39,224 bases of DNA, from the IMG/VR virus record IMGVR_UViG_3300048055_000070, positions 1 to 39,224 of that record; one strand, 5' to 3'. Below, piece after piece: positions 1 to 5,927 of this stretch (positions within the stretch are counted from its first letter, which is position 1; the number at the start of each line of letters is the position of its first letter). A program made the position numbers and the translations under genes. The notes beneath the pieces were generated by a model. That model was given only the letters and a program-made list of their open reading frames with translations, was not told where the DNA came from and did no database searches. The stretch is from a virus.

Positions 1-76
1 GAACAGTTGTTCAAGGATCCGACACTATCTAAGCTGGAGCTTTTCTCCAGACGGGACCTACCTGGATGGGACCACT

Positions 77-295
77 ATGGCAACGAACCCGCATGTGATT
101 GACCCTGCCGACTTAGAGTTCTTGCGTTTCGCCAGGAAGCAGCTACACTGGGATGCTAAGAAGCACGCCAAGAGGGGTTACAGTTCCGACATCTGGGAGA
201 CCAACGCTAGGGCCTGTTACCCTGCGTACGTGGCTGTAATGGGCGACAAGGAGATTACAGCTTTGATGCATATGGTATTTGGAGATTTTGTATGA
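77..295 (+). CDS. Small hypothetical phage protein, 72 aa
   Basis: A 72-residue protein I do not recognise. It is mildly charged and rich in aromatic residues, with no signal peptide, membrane segment or cysteine motif. The ATG is preceded by a purine-rich GGATGGGA stretch that could act as a weak ribosome binding site. Its TGA overlaps the ATG of the next small gene by an ATGA junction, which suggests translational coupling and supports both being real. It sits upstream of a tRNA cluster, a usual place for small accessory phage genes. Function is unknown. Confidence 0.6.
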   Translation: MATNPHVIDPADLEFLRFARKQLHWDAKKHAKRGYSSDIWETNARACYPAYVAVMGDKEITALMHMVFGDFV

Positions 296-441
296 CTGGC
301 CTAGCGGGGTGTACAAGACCCCCTCCCACAACGTGGGTAGGTAAATGGTGGTTACGGTTTAAACTCGACCACTTTGACGACGATAACTGTTTTGTTTGTA
401 AGAACTGCGGTGCAACAACTTGGTTGTTTGGGGCAGACTAG
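292..441 (+). CDS. Very small protein with a CxxC zinc-type knuckle, 49 aa
   Basis: A 49-residue open frame that starts inside the stop codon of the preceding gene (ATGA overlap) and ends just before the tRNA-Ser gene. The visible feature is C-F-V-C-K-N-C-G near residues 36-41, half of a zinc ribbon, followed by an aromatic tail. The N-terminal half is rich in proline and tryptophan. No second cysteine pair is present, so zinc binding would need dimerisation or may not occur. Coupling to the upstream gene and tight packing against the tRNA argue that it is expressed. Function is unknown. Confidence 0.45.
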   Translation: MTGLAGCTRPPPTTWVGKWWLRFKLDHFDDDNCFVCKNCGATTWLFGAD

Positions 442-457
442 CAGACGTAGCGAATAT

Positions 458-546
458 GGAGAGTGACTGGACAGACGAAGAACTGAGCTTGAACCTCAGC
501 GCACGTTAAAAGCGTGTCAAGGGTGCGAACCCCTTACTCTCCTCCA
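458..546 (+). tRNA. tRNA-Ser(UGA)
   Basis: The acceptor stem GGAGAGT pairs with ACTCTCC over 7 bp and the CCA end is encoded. The anticodon stem is CTGAG/CTCAG with loop CTTGAAC, giving anticodon TGA at 490-492. A long variable arm with a 5-bp stem (GCACG with CGTGT, one G-U wobble) marks it as a class II serine tRNA. The T-stem is AAGGG/CCCTT with loop TGCGAAC. The discriminator base is T rather than the usual G of serine tRNAs, and the D-arm is weak. It would read UCA codons. Confidence 0.85.
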
Positions 547-558
547 AGTAGGACCAAC

Positions 559-978
559 ATGCACAACAAAATCAAAGTGGTAGTCGCAGCCATTAGGGAC
601 CATTCTGGCAGGGTTTTCTTACAACAACGCACGAATGATAACCCGGTGTTCCCAGGACACTGGGAGTGCCCTGGCGGGAAAGTTGATAAAGGGGAAACTG
701 AGATACAAGCATTGAAAAGGGAACTTGAAGAAGAACTGGGTCTTACCAGTATTACAGTAGAGTACCAGCCGTTCCTAACTATGGGGTTTACACACCTACA
801 ACCACCCTGCGTTATTCTTTGCTACTTTGTCCACATAAACAGAAACGAACCAATGAAGTTAAACGCAGCACAGGAATCAGGCTGGTTTGACCTAGATAAA
901 GTCAAAACATTAAACAAAAGAGCACCAAGTACTGATATAATAGTGGAGTATCTTAGAAACATCAATTTGGAAAGCTAA
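559..978 (+). CDS. Nudix hydrolase (MutT-like)
   Basis: A 139-residue Nudix protein. The Nudix box is complete: G40, E46, R54-E55, E58-E59 and G61 fit GX5EX7REUXEEXGU. The family hydrolyses nucleoside diphosphates linked to another group with a divalent metal held by the box glutamates. The pattern VVAAIRDHSGRVFLQQR before the box and the length resemble MutT-type nucleotide sanitising enzymes, so a role in cleaning damaged or unusual (d)NTPs is plausible but inferred. I chose the ATG at 559 over an earlier in-frame start at 514 because that start lies inside the tRNA-Ser gene and AAGTAGGA lies just upstream of 559. The gene sits between two tRNA genes as an accessory cargo gene. Confidence 0.9.
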   Translation: MHNKIKVVVAAIRDHSGRVFLQQRTNDNPVFPGHWECPGGKVDKGETEIQALKRELEEELGLTSITVEYQPFLTMGFTHLQPPCVILCYFVHINRNEPMKLNAAQESGWFDLDKVKTLNKRAPSTDIIVEYLRNINLES

Positions 979-1063
979 CCAGAAAAGCTCTGGCGTACTT
1001 TGCTAAAGTAATGGTTCGTGCTAAGACCACGGATGGGAGGCAGTATCTCAGTTTTCCGCAAAT

Positions 1064-1138
1064 GGCCCCATCGTCTAATGGGAGGATAAACCGCTTTCAA
1101 CGGTTCAACGGAGGGTTCGATTCCCCCTGGGGTCACCA
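1064..1138 (+). tRNA. tRNA-Glu(UUC)
   Basis: The acceptor stem GGCCCCA pairs with TGGGGTC (one G-U), followed by A and an encoded CCA. The anticodon stem is AACCG/CGGTT with loop CTTTCAA, giving anticodon TTC. The T-loop is the canonical TTCGATT. The T-stem GAGGG/CCCCC carries one A-C mismatch. The following protein gene starts four bases after the CCA end. Confidence 0.9.
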
Positions 1139-1141
1139 AAA

Positions 1142-1381
1142 ATGTCATTCGATAAAAACTATCCAAAGCGCAAGGACTGGCGAAAGCCTTACAGAGGAAG
1201 TAAGCGTTTCGACGCTTCCTGTAGACCGGGAGGTGATTGTCCGCACTGTATCGGGTCTCGGCAGCATCAAGCGAAAAAAGAGGATGAAAGAACCCGAAGT
1301 AGGTTGTATGTGCACCCACAGGCAGCAGTACTGTTTGGTTGTCCCCACGAACTGTGGTATGATTGGTACGACGATTTGTAG
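1142..1381 (+). CDS. Small basic cysteine-containing protein, 79 aa
   Basis: A 79-residue protein with a very basic N-terminus (repeated Lys/Arg/Tyr in residues 6-22) followed by cysteines in the pattern C-x5-C-x2-C (CRPGGDCPHC, about residues 27-36), suggesting a small metal or nucleic-acid binding fold. I do not recognise the family. It begins immediately downstream of tRNA-Glu and ends eight bases before the split tRNA-Gly gene. No strong Shine-Dalgarno is visible because the tRNA occupies the upstream bases. A longer overlapping frame starting at 1011 would read through the tRNA and was not preferred. Confidence 0.55.
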   Translation: MSFDKNYPKRKDWRKPYRGSKRFDASCRPGGDCPHCIGSRQHQAKKEDERTRSRLYVHPQAAVLFGCPHELWYDWYDDL

Positions 1382-1388
1382 GTAGCAC

Positions 1389-1439
1389 GCAGGTATGGTA
1401 TAAAGATTGTGCCCTAGCCTTCCAAGTTAGAGATTTGTT
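1389..1439 (+). tRNA. tRNA-Gly(UCC), 5' part of a split gene
   Basis: These 51 bases fold as the first two thirds of a glycine tRNA: acceptor 5' strand GCAGGTA, D-arm GTAT/GTGC with a 7-base loop, anticodon stem CTAGC/GTTAG with loop CTTCCAA (anticodon TCC), variable loop AGAT and T-stem 5' strand TTGTT. It aligns base for base with the layout of E. coli tRNA-Gly(UCC) as I know it. The T-loop, T-stem 3' strand and acceptor 3' strand do not follow. They are found about 680 bases further on at 2123-2145, beyond a homing endonuclease gene. Confidence 0.75.
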
Positions 1440-2100
1440 CGTTAATTATATTAACTATAATGTCTAGGTACTTTTGTGATGTTTTTGGTTTCACGTACTT
1501 ATGTTGACTGCAATCAATGAGGCATAAAGAAATACCAGCTTCAATACAAGCTGCAAACTTTCTACGATCATTGTTCTTTATAGAAGCAAGTTTTTCTTCA
1601 CCAAAAATGGGTTCGTAATGAAAAATGCCATTTAGTTCAAAGGCTATCTTTAGTGAAGGGATGTAAATATCTAGTTCACTATTAATTGCTTCCCTACTGT
1701 TGTAATAAACAACCAAATTAGGGTATATTGTGGTTAGTTGTTCTTCTACCCATTCTTCTAATTTAGATCTCCTGTTTCCCTTAGTTTTGTTGGCTTGTCC
1801 GTGGGTAGCTGCACAAGAATGATTGCAGAAATTGTTTTTTGATATTTGACTAGGCGCTCTTACAACAGTAGAACCACATTGTGCGCAGTTTACCTCACGC
1901 TTTTTTCTTTTGGATAATCCGAGGCACCGTATGCTACAATAGTCACATTTATTTCGTTTAGCGTGTATTTTTCTTGACAGAATTTCTTTCTTACTTTTTA
2001 AGAAGGTACTACTGCAAAATTCACATGACAACTCAAACAAAGCCTTCGTATTACTTGCGTTGAACAAGCCCTCATCGTATAATCTCTTCATAAGAGCCAT
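1414..2100 (-). CDS. Homing endonuclease, zinc fingers plus Vsr-like (EDxHD) nuclease domain
   Basis: A 228-residue minus-strand protein. Residues 22-100 carry cysteine pairs C26/C29, C52/C55/C59, C72/C75 and C92/C96, a row of zinc knuckles suited to DNA recognition. Residues 105-200 resemble the Vsr-like EDxHD homing endonucleases: ELDIYIP at 142-148, a hydrophobic strand with E155-L-N-G, H161, and the lysine/arginine-rich helix around 175-181. Such enzymes cut an allele lacking the gene and spread by repair. Low GC content and opposite orientation mark it as a recent arrival. The TAG stop begins exactly at the first base of the tRNA-Gly anticodon stem, and the last eight codons are antisense to that stem, its loop and the T-stem. 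No Shine-Dalgarno is visible before the ATG at 2100. Confidence 0.85.
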   Translation of the reverse strand: MALMKRLYDEGLFNASNTKALFELSCEFCSSTFLKSKKEILSRKIHAKRNKCDYCSIRCLGLSKRKKREVNCAQCGSTVVRAPSQISKNNFCNHSCAATHGQANKTKGNRRSKLEEWVEEQLTTIYPNLVVYYNSREAINSELDIYIPSLKIAFELNGIFHYEPIFGEEKLASIKNNDRRKFAACIEAGISLCLIDCSQHKYVKPKTSQKYLDIIVNIINEQISNLEG

Positions 2101-2122
2101 CGTATCAAATTAAAACCCATTA
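1440..2122. mobile_element. Homing endonuclease insertion inside the tRNA-Gly gene
   Basis: About 683 bases separate the two parts of the tRNA-Gly gene, with the junction at or next to the border of T-stem and T-loop. The insert is clearly more AT-rich than its surroundings and is almost filled by a minus-strand endonuclease gene whose last codons lie in the 5' tRNA part. Only about 22 bases of insert lie outside the gene, so there is no room for a group I intron core. I read this as a mobile homing endonuclease gene that landed in a tRNA gene. The junction could be off by a few bases because TTC occurs on both sides. Confidence 0.7.
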
Positions 2123-2145
2123 TTCAATAAGCAAGACCTGCTCCA
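2123..2145 (+). tRNA. tRNA-Gly(UCC), 3' part of a split gene
   Basis: These 23 bases complete the glycine tRNA: T-loop TTCAATA, T-stem 3' strand AGCAA, acceptor 3' strand GACCTGC, discriminator T and encoded CCA. AGCAA pairs with TTGTT of the 5' part (one G-U), and six of seven acceptor positions pair with GCAGGTA, with A7-G66 mismatched. The T discriminator matches bacterial glycine tRNAs. The next tRNA starts only two bases later. Whether a functional tRNA is ever made from the two parts is unknown. Simple inactivation by insertion is the plainest reading. Confidence 0.7.
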
Positions 2146-2147
2146 AC

Positions 2148-2221
2148 GCCCTTTTCGTATAAAAGTATTACTTCACCTTTGTAACGTGAAAAAGTCGGGG
2201 CAGTACCGACAAAGGGCTCCA
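2148..2221 (+). tRNA. tRNA-Thr(UGU), degenerate
   Basis: The acceptor stem GCCCTTT pairs perfectly with AAAGGGC and is followed by T and an encoded CCA. The anticodon arm TCACC/CGTGA encloses loop TTTGTAA, giving anticodon TGT, but the pair closing the loop is C-C. The variable loop is AAAA and the T-stem GTCGG/CCGAC is perfect. The T-loop reads GGCAGTA and lacks the invariant TTC, so standard T-loop/D-loop contacts could not form as usual. The D-arm (GTAT...TTAC) resembles that of the split tRNA-Gly. It lies two bases after tRNA-Gly. Confidence 0.65.
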
Positions 2222-2227
2222 GTTTTT

Positions 2228-2301
2228 CCGCGCATCCATCGGTTTATGGCGATCCGGCTTTGACCCGGATTTTAGTGGTTCGATTCCACTTGCGTGGTCC
2301 A
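2228..2301 (+). tRNA. tRNA-Gln(UUG)
   Basis: The acceptor stem CCGCGCA pairs with TGCGTGG (one G-U), followed by T and an encoded CCA. The anticodon stem TCCGG/CCGGA with loop CTTTGAC gives anticodon TTG. The variable loop is TTTT, the T-stem AGTGG/CCACT is perfect and the T-loop is the canonical TTCGATT. The D-arm pairs as ATCG/CGAT around a GG-containing loop. The first base pair is C-G instead of the weak U-A pair typical of bacterial glutamine tRNAs. Confidence 0.8.
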
Positions 2302-2316
2302 GATTCCGTACTACAC

Positions 2317-2387
2317 TCTCGTAACCACTGGGTGGGAACAACGCTCTGAACGTTGTTTAGCTGGATCGTAACCAGCTACGAGATCCA
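2317..2387 (+). tRNA. tRNA-Gln(CUG)
   Basis: The acceptor stem TCTCGTA pairs perfectly with TACGAGA, followed by T and an encoded CCA. The anticodon stem CAACG/CGTTG with loop CTCTGAA gives anticodon CTG. The T-stem GCTGG/CCAGC is perfect with loop ATCGTAA. The first pair is T-A, as in bacterial glutamine tRNAs. The D-arm is unusually short: only 15 bases lie between acceptor and anticodon stems. It is the last member of the tRNA cluster and lies 17 bases upstream of the methyltransferase start. Confidence 0.7.
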
Positions 2388-2404
2388 ATTTAGAGGGAGA
2401 GCAA

Positions 2405-3442
2405 GTGACCACCCCGACCACCCCCACCGCAGAAGTCACCGACCTATTCGTTGGCGATTGCCTGGACATCCTCAAGGGCTACCCCGACAATCACTTTGAC
2501 AGCGTTGTCACCGATCCGCCATACGGCCTGTCGATCATGCGATCTCGGTGGGATTACGACGTTCCTAGTGAGGACACATGGCGCGAGTGTCTCCGGGTGC
2601 TCAAGCCAGGTGGTCACCTGCTGGCCTTCGCTGGGACACGCACGCAGCACCGGATGGGGGTGAGAATCGAGGACGCGGGGTTTGAGATCCGTGACATTCT
2701 GATGTGGGCGCACTCGCAGGGATTCCCAAAAAGTTTGGACGTGGGCAAGGCGATCAAAAAGGTGGCGGGTGCGGAGCGGGCTAAACAGTGGGACGGCTGG
2801 GGGACAGCATTAAAGCCTGCGCTTGAACCAATCACGATGGCGCGCAAGGTGTTGACCAAGGGCACCACCGTCGCCGCGAACGTACTGGAGTGGGGGACGG
2901 GCGGGATCAACATTGACGCCTGCCGGGTACCAGCTAGTGAAGCGCTAGTGCGTCCGTCTATAGATCGACAGGACAACGCGGTGCTAGGCAAGGGGCTGGG
3001 TGCAGGCGTTCAAGTCGAGCCATCCGGAAGATGGCCGAGTAATTTTACCCACGATGGCAGTGATGAGGTGCTGGGGCTGTTCCCGGAGTCGAAGAGTACA
3101 AAAGGAAATGGGAAAAGTAAGATCAACACGTTTGTTGCTGGTGGTCCGGTATGGAACGACAGCAACACTTACGCCGACTCTGGTTCTGCCGCCAGGTTCT
3201 TTTACTGTGCGAAAGCGAGCAAATCAGAACGGGGCGAAGGCAACACTCACAGCACCGTGAAGCCTATCGCCCTCATGCGCTACTTATGCCGCCTCGTCAC
3301 GCCACCTGGCGGGCTCGTACTGGATCCGTTCATGGGCTCAGGCACAACAGGGTGCGCAGCCGTTGCCGAGGGCTTTAGATTCGTTGGGATTGACCTGTCA
3401 GCCGAATACGTCGAGATCGCACGCAAACGCATACAAGCATAG
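2405..3442 (+). CDS. DNA methyltransferase, beta class (N4-cytosine or N6-adenine)
   Basis: A 345-residue DNA amino-methyltransferase of the N6/N4 family. The catalytic motif DPPY is at residues 37-40 and the S-adenosylmethionine motif DPFMGSGTTG lies near the C-terminus at 307-316, followed by GIDLSAEYVEIA. Motif IV before motif I is the beta-class order, and the stretch between them (about 120-280) would hold the target recognition region. Such phage enzymes usually work alone and protect phage DNA from host restriction. The target sequence cannot be read from the protein. The start is GTG, with GAGGGAGAG seven or so bases upstream. No partner restriction enzyme is seen nearby. Confidence 0.92.
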   Translation: MTTPTTPTAEVTDLFVGDCLDILKGYPDNHFDSVVTDPPYGLSIMRSRWDYDVPSEDTWRECLRVLKPGGHLLAFAGTRTQHRMGVRIEDAGFEIRDILMWAHSQGFPKSLDVGKAIKKVAGAERAKQWDGWGTALKPALEPITMARKVLTKGTTVAANVLEWGTGGINIDACRVPASEALVRPSIDRQDNAVLGKGLGAGVQVEPSGRWPSNFTHDGSDEVLGLFPESKSTKGNGKSKINTFVAGGPVWNDSNTYADSGSAARFFYCAKASKSERGEGNTHSTVKPIALMRYLCRLVTPPGGLVLDPFMGSGTTGCAAVAEGFRFVGIDLSAEYVEIARKRIQA

Positions 3443-3467
3443 ACCAGGGGTTTTTGTGAGGATTGAA

Positions 3468-4556
3468 ATGACTACAACACTATACAAACTAACAAGCACA
3501 GGTAAAACACAAGAGTGGAAACAAGAACTAGAGGGTGACAAGTACCGGACCATTTCGGGGCAAAAGGACGGGAAGAAGGTAACCTCTGCGTGGACTGTTT
3601 GTTTACCCAAGAACGTGGGTAAGTCCAACGAAGTTACTGCTGAGGAGCAGGCTGTCAAGGAGGTTGAGGCCAACTACACCCTAAAGCGTAAGGGAGGCTA
3701 CAAGGACTCAGAAGGCGCGATTGCAGACAAGCCGTTCCAGCCTATGCTTGCCAAGAACTATGGCAACTACGAGAACGTGTTCCCCCTGTACAGCCAGCCG
3801 AAATTGGACGGGATCAGGTGTATTGCTAAGGCAGACGGCCTGTGGTCAAGAAAGAACACACCAATCACTGCGGTGCCTCACATTTGGGAAGCACTAAAGC
3901 CCCTGTTCCAAAAGGACCCCACGTTGATCTTAGACGGCGAGTTGTACAACCACGTCTTGAATGCCGACTTCAACTCAATCGTTTCGATGGTGAGGAAGCA
4001 TGCACCTACAGAGAGTGAGCTAATGGTAGCGAAGGCACTAGTCCAGTACCACGTCTACGACCTGCCTAGCTCATCAGGTAGCTTCAGCCAACGGAACAAA
4101 GAACTACTCAGTTTACTAAGTGCCTCACCAAGCTGTATTGTCCTTGTCCACACAGACAAGGCCAGCAATCAAGCAGACCTGGACGCACAGTATGACCATT
4201 ACCTTAGTAATAGTTACGAGGGCCAAATGGTTCGTGTAGACGCCAAGTATGAACTGAAGCGCTCCAAGACGCTCCTGAAGCGCAAGGAGTCCCAGGACAA
4301 CGAGTACACCGTCCTAGACATCGTAGAAGGGACTGGTAATCGTGCTGGCATGGTCGGCCATGTTGTGGTAGACCTTGGGGGCGGTAAGACGTGTAACCCC
4401 AATCCAAAGGGGACACGGGAGTTCCTTCGTGAGGTATTGGCCAACAAAGCGAAGTACATCGGAAAGCAGGCCACGGTGGAGTTCTTTGGTTTCACCCCCG
4501 ACAAGAACCTCCGATTCCCTAGGGTTAAGGCGTTTCACTTGAACGGTAGGATTTAA
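3468..4556 (+). CDS. ATP-dependent DNA ligase with WGR-like N-terminal region
   Basis: A 362-residue DNA ligase. The adenylation lysine K112 lies in KLDGIR (112-117). Further nucleotidyltransferase motifs follow: LDGELYN with E158, EGQMVR at 251-256 and KTLLKRK at 267-273. The C-terminal 80 residues (VLDIVEGTG...GFTPDK) fit the OB-fold domain. Residues 1-80, with KTQEWKQELEGDKYRTISGQ and NVGKSNEVTAEEQAVKE, resemble the WGR-type domain seen at the N-terminus of some phage ligases. The enzyme seals nicks in phage DNA during replication and repair. I chose the ATG at 3468 (TGAGGATTGAA upstream) because the longer frame from 3363 runs back into the methyltransferase gene. Confidence 0.93.
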   Translation: MTTTLYKLTSTGKTQEWKQELEGDKYRTISGQKDGKKVTSAWTVCLPKNVGKSNEVTAEEQAVKEVEANYTLKRKGGYKDSEGAIADKPFQPMLAKNYGNYENVFPLYSQPKLDGIRCIAKADGLWSRKNTPITAVPHIWEALKPLFQKDPTLILDGELYNHVLNADFNSIVSMVRKHAPTESELMVAKALVQYHVYDLPSSSGSFSQRNKELLSLLSASPSCIVLVHTDKASNQADLDAQYDHYLSNSYEGQMVRVDAKYELKRSKTLLKRKESQDNEYTVLDIVEGTGNRAGMVGHVVVDLGGGKTCNPNPKGTREFLREVLANKAKYIGKQATVEFFGFTPDKNLRFPRVKAFHLNGRI

Positions 4557-4557
4557 C

Positions 4558-4866
4558 ATGACTGACCCAAGATTGACACCGGAGCGAATCGACTACCTAC
4601 GCCGCTGGATGCCCCTAGCTTACCCAGAAGCCGAAACCATCCTTGCCCTGATCGAGGAGCGGGAGGCGATGCGCGCGGCTGTGGCAACACACCTGCAAGT
4701 GTCGATGCAAAACCTGATTGACCGTCCGGAGATCGCCAAACTCACCGCTGAGAACGAGAAGCTGAGGGCAGTGGCGGTAGCTGCGGAGAAGCTGTTGCGC
4801 GTCAACGCTAGATACGATCGCGTGGGGCTGTCCAACGCGCTCGACGCATGGAAGGCGGGCACATGA
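4558..4866 (+). CDS. Paralogue 1 of a tandem DPRLTPE family, 102 aa
   Basis: A 102-residue protein starting MTDPRLTPERI, with an ALIEERE helix around residue 30 and a predicted coiled coil (KLTAENEKLRAVAVAAEKLL, 61-80). The next two genes begin with almost the same residues and carry the same LIEER helix, so the three arose by duplication. The family is unknown to me in function. Composition is richer in GC than in the ligase gene before it. It starts two bases after the ligase stop and ends in an ATGA overlap with the next paralogue, so the three are co-translated. Confidence 0.75.
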   Translation: MTDPRLTPERIDYLRRWMPLAYPEAETILALIEEREAMRAAVATHLQVSMQNLIDRPEIAKLTAENEKLRAVAVAAEKLLRVNARYDRVGLSNALDAWKAGT

Positions 4867-5147
4867 CCGACCCAAGACTGACACCGGAAACGTTGGCAGC
4901 GGTGGCCTCGGAAGCGCGGGCCACGCTGGCCGACGAGCCGCATGGCAACGCGCTTCTGTCTTGCCTGCTCGCGCTTATCGAGGAGCGGGATGCGTTACTC
5001 GCGCCCAAACAGAAGCCGCGCATGGTGACCGTGCATCCGCAAATGTGGGAGCAGACACAGGAGCGCCTTGCCGAGTTGCGCGCAGAGAACGAGCTGCTGC
5101 GCGCGGAACTTGCGGAAATGCCGCCCCCGGAATGGCACGATGATTAG
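4863..5147 (+). CDS. Paralogue 2 of a tandem DPRLTPE family, 94 aa
   Basis: A 94-residue protein beginning MTDPRLTPETL, followed by an ALIEERDALL helix (about 37-46) and a C-terminal coiled coil of repeated Glu/Leu/Arg (ERLAELRAENELLRAELAEM). I chose ATG 4863, which overlaps the previous stop as ATGA, over ATG 4848. The 3' part shows high GC and runs of gcgc. The middle segment PKQKPRMVTVHPQMWEQT has no counterpart in the paralogues. Function is unknown. The repeated N-terminus suggests a shared binding partner or fold rather than an enzyme. Confidence 0.72.
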   Translation: MTDPRLTPETLAAVASEARATLADEPHGNALLSCLLALIEERDALLAPKQKPRMVTVHPQMWEQTQERLAELRAENELLRAELAEMPPPEWHDD

Positions 5148-5163
5148 TAGAAAGGAGCGCGAA

Positions 5164-5763
5164 ATGGCTGACCCCAGACTGACACCGGAGCGGATTGCTG
5201 ACGTGCGCCGCGTCGCGGACGCCGTCGTACTGTCTGTGCCGCGCCACATAGTGCCGCTAGACGACGCCCGGGCTGTACGCGAAACCATCATCGCCCTGAT
5301 CGAGGAGAACGCACTGCTTGCTCTCGATCTCAGCTACGAGCGTGCAAAGACCCGCGCGTGCGACGCGACGGGTGTCGAGTGGCGGCGGGCCTTCATCCGA
5401 ACTCTCGCGATAGAGAGTGACGTAGGCACACCGGAGGAGATGGAGTACCACATGGAACGCCTGATCGAGAAGCTACACACGGCACAGCCCGACCCCATGG
5501 GCGACTGCCATCACGGGTGCCACGCGAGCAGTTGCAAACAGTGCGCCGCCGTGCGACACATAGAGGCGCTAGAGGATCGGCTTGTCGTGATGGCCAGGGA
5601 ACACGAAGACGAGATCGCGGCGCTGACTGCGGAGCGTGACGCGCTGCCGACGCCTGAACTGAGCGACGAGTTTGTCGCGAGTCGCGGCGATCATTCGATG
5701 GCGCGAGCGTTAGCCGACGACCTGCTTGCTGACGGGTGGGCGATCGTGCGGGTGAAGCCATGA
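5164..5763 (+). CDS. Paralogue 3 of a tandem DPRLTPE family, 199 aa
   Basis: A 199-residue protein starting MADPRLTPERI with the ALIEENALL helix, so it belongs to the same family as the two genes before it but is about twice as long. Residues 100-150 include a helix pair and a cysteine/histidine cluster (GDCHHGCHASSCKQCAAV, about 116-133) that looks like a metal site absent from the paralogues. A second coiled segment (IEALEDRLVVMAREHEDEI) follows. AAAGGAG at 5151-5157 is a strong ribosome site for the ATG at 5164. The C-terminus GWAIVRVKP resembles the end of the next small protein. Confidence 0.75.
   Translation: MADPRLTPERIADVRRVADAVVLSVPRHIVPLDDARAVRETIIALIEENALLALDLSYERAKTRACDATGVEWRRAFIRTLAIESDVGTPEEMEYHMERLIEKLHTAQPDPMGDCHHGCHASSCKQCAAVRHIEALEDRLVVMAREHEDEIAALTAERDALPTPELSDEFVASRGDHSMARALADDLLADGWAIVRVKP
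5748..5763 (+). repeat. 16-bp direct repeat at a gene junction, copy 1
   Basis: The 16 bases GCGGGTGAAGCCATGA contain the ribosome-site region, the ATG of the next gene and the overlapping TGA of the previous one. An identical copy stands at the next gene junction (5912-5927). Confidence 0.8.
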
Positions 5764-5927
5764 CGTTGGAGAGCTTTCACGATCTGCTGTGCGGGTGCCT
5801 GCATGCCAAATCGCGTCACGAGTGGCGTAGAAATGACCTGGGGCGGCTCTTGTTTTGCGAAGCGGTGGTCCCACTTGGCCCAGCGACAAACTGCATTCGT
5901 GGCCCTGGATGGCGGGTGAAGCCATGA
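5760..5927 (+). CDS. Small hypothetical protein, 55 aa
   Basis: A 55-residue protein starting in an ATGA overlap with the gene before and ending in the same kind of overlap with the gene after. It has two cysteines in LLCGCLHAKSRHEW and ends GPGWRVKP, which echoes the end of paralogue 3. The nucleotide sequence around its start and its stop is an identical 16-base repeat, so the gene may have arisen by duplication of a junction. I do not recognise a family. An earlier in-frame ATG at 5736 was not used because the coupling start fits better. Confidence 0.55.
   Translation: MTLESFHDLLCGCLHAKSRHEWRRNDLGRLLFCEAVVPLGPATNCIRGPGWRVKP
5912..5927 (+). repeat. 16-bp direct repeat at a gene junction, copy 2
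   Basis: Identical to positions 5748-5763, again with the start codon of the downstream gene overlapping the stop codon of the upstream gene. Confidence 0.8.

Noticed and set aside
34-50. Hairpin CTGGAG/CTCCAG, considered as a terminator or as the anticodon arm of a tRNA.
   Set aside because: No T run follows, the loop does not give the required T before an anticodon, and no acceptor or T-arm partner is found.
979-1063. A possible further tRNA between the Nudix gene and tRNA-Glu.
   Set aside because: A GACCA stretch exists, but no matching 5' acceptor strand, anticodon arm or T-arm can be formed.
1011-1385. A 124-residue plus-strand frame.
   Set aside because: It reads through the tRNA-Glu gene; the 79-residue frame at 1142 fits the gap between tRNA genes better.
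975-1388. A 137-residue minus-strand frame.
   Set aside because: It lies antisense to tRNA-Glu and the 1142 gene and its translation has no recognisable motif.
1440-2122. The insert in tRNA-Gly as a self-splicing group I intron.
   Set aside because: The endonuclease frame fills nearly all of it on the opposite strand, leaving no space for a ribozyme core, and the site in the T-arm is unusual for such introns.
2101-2145. A minus-strand promoter for the endonuclease gene (TTGCTT as -35).
   Set aside because: No acceptable -10 box lies at 16-18 bases.
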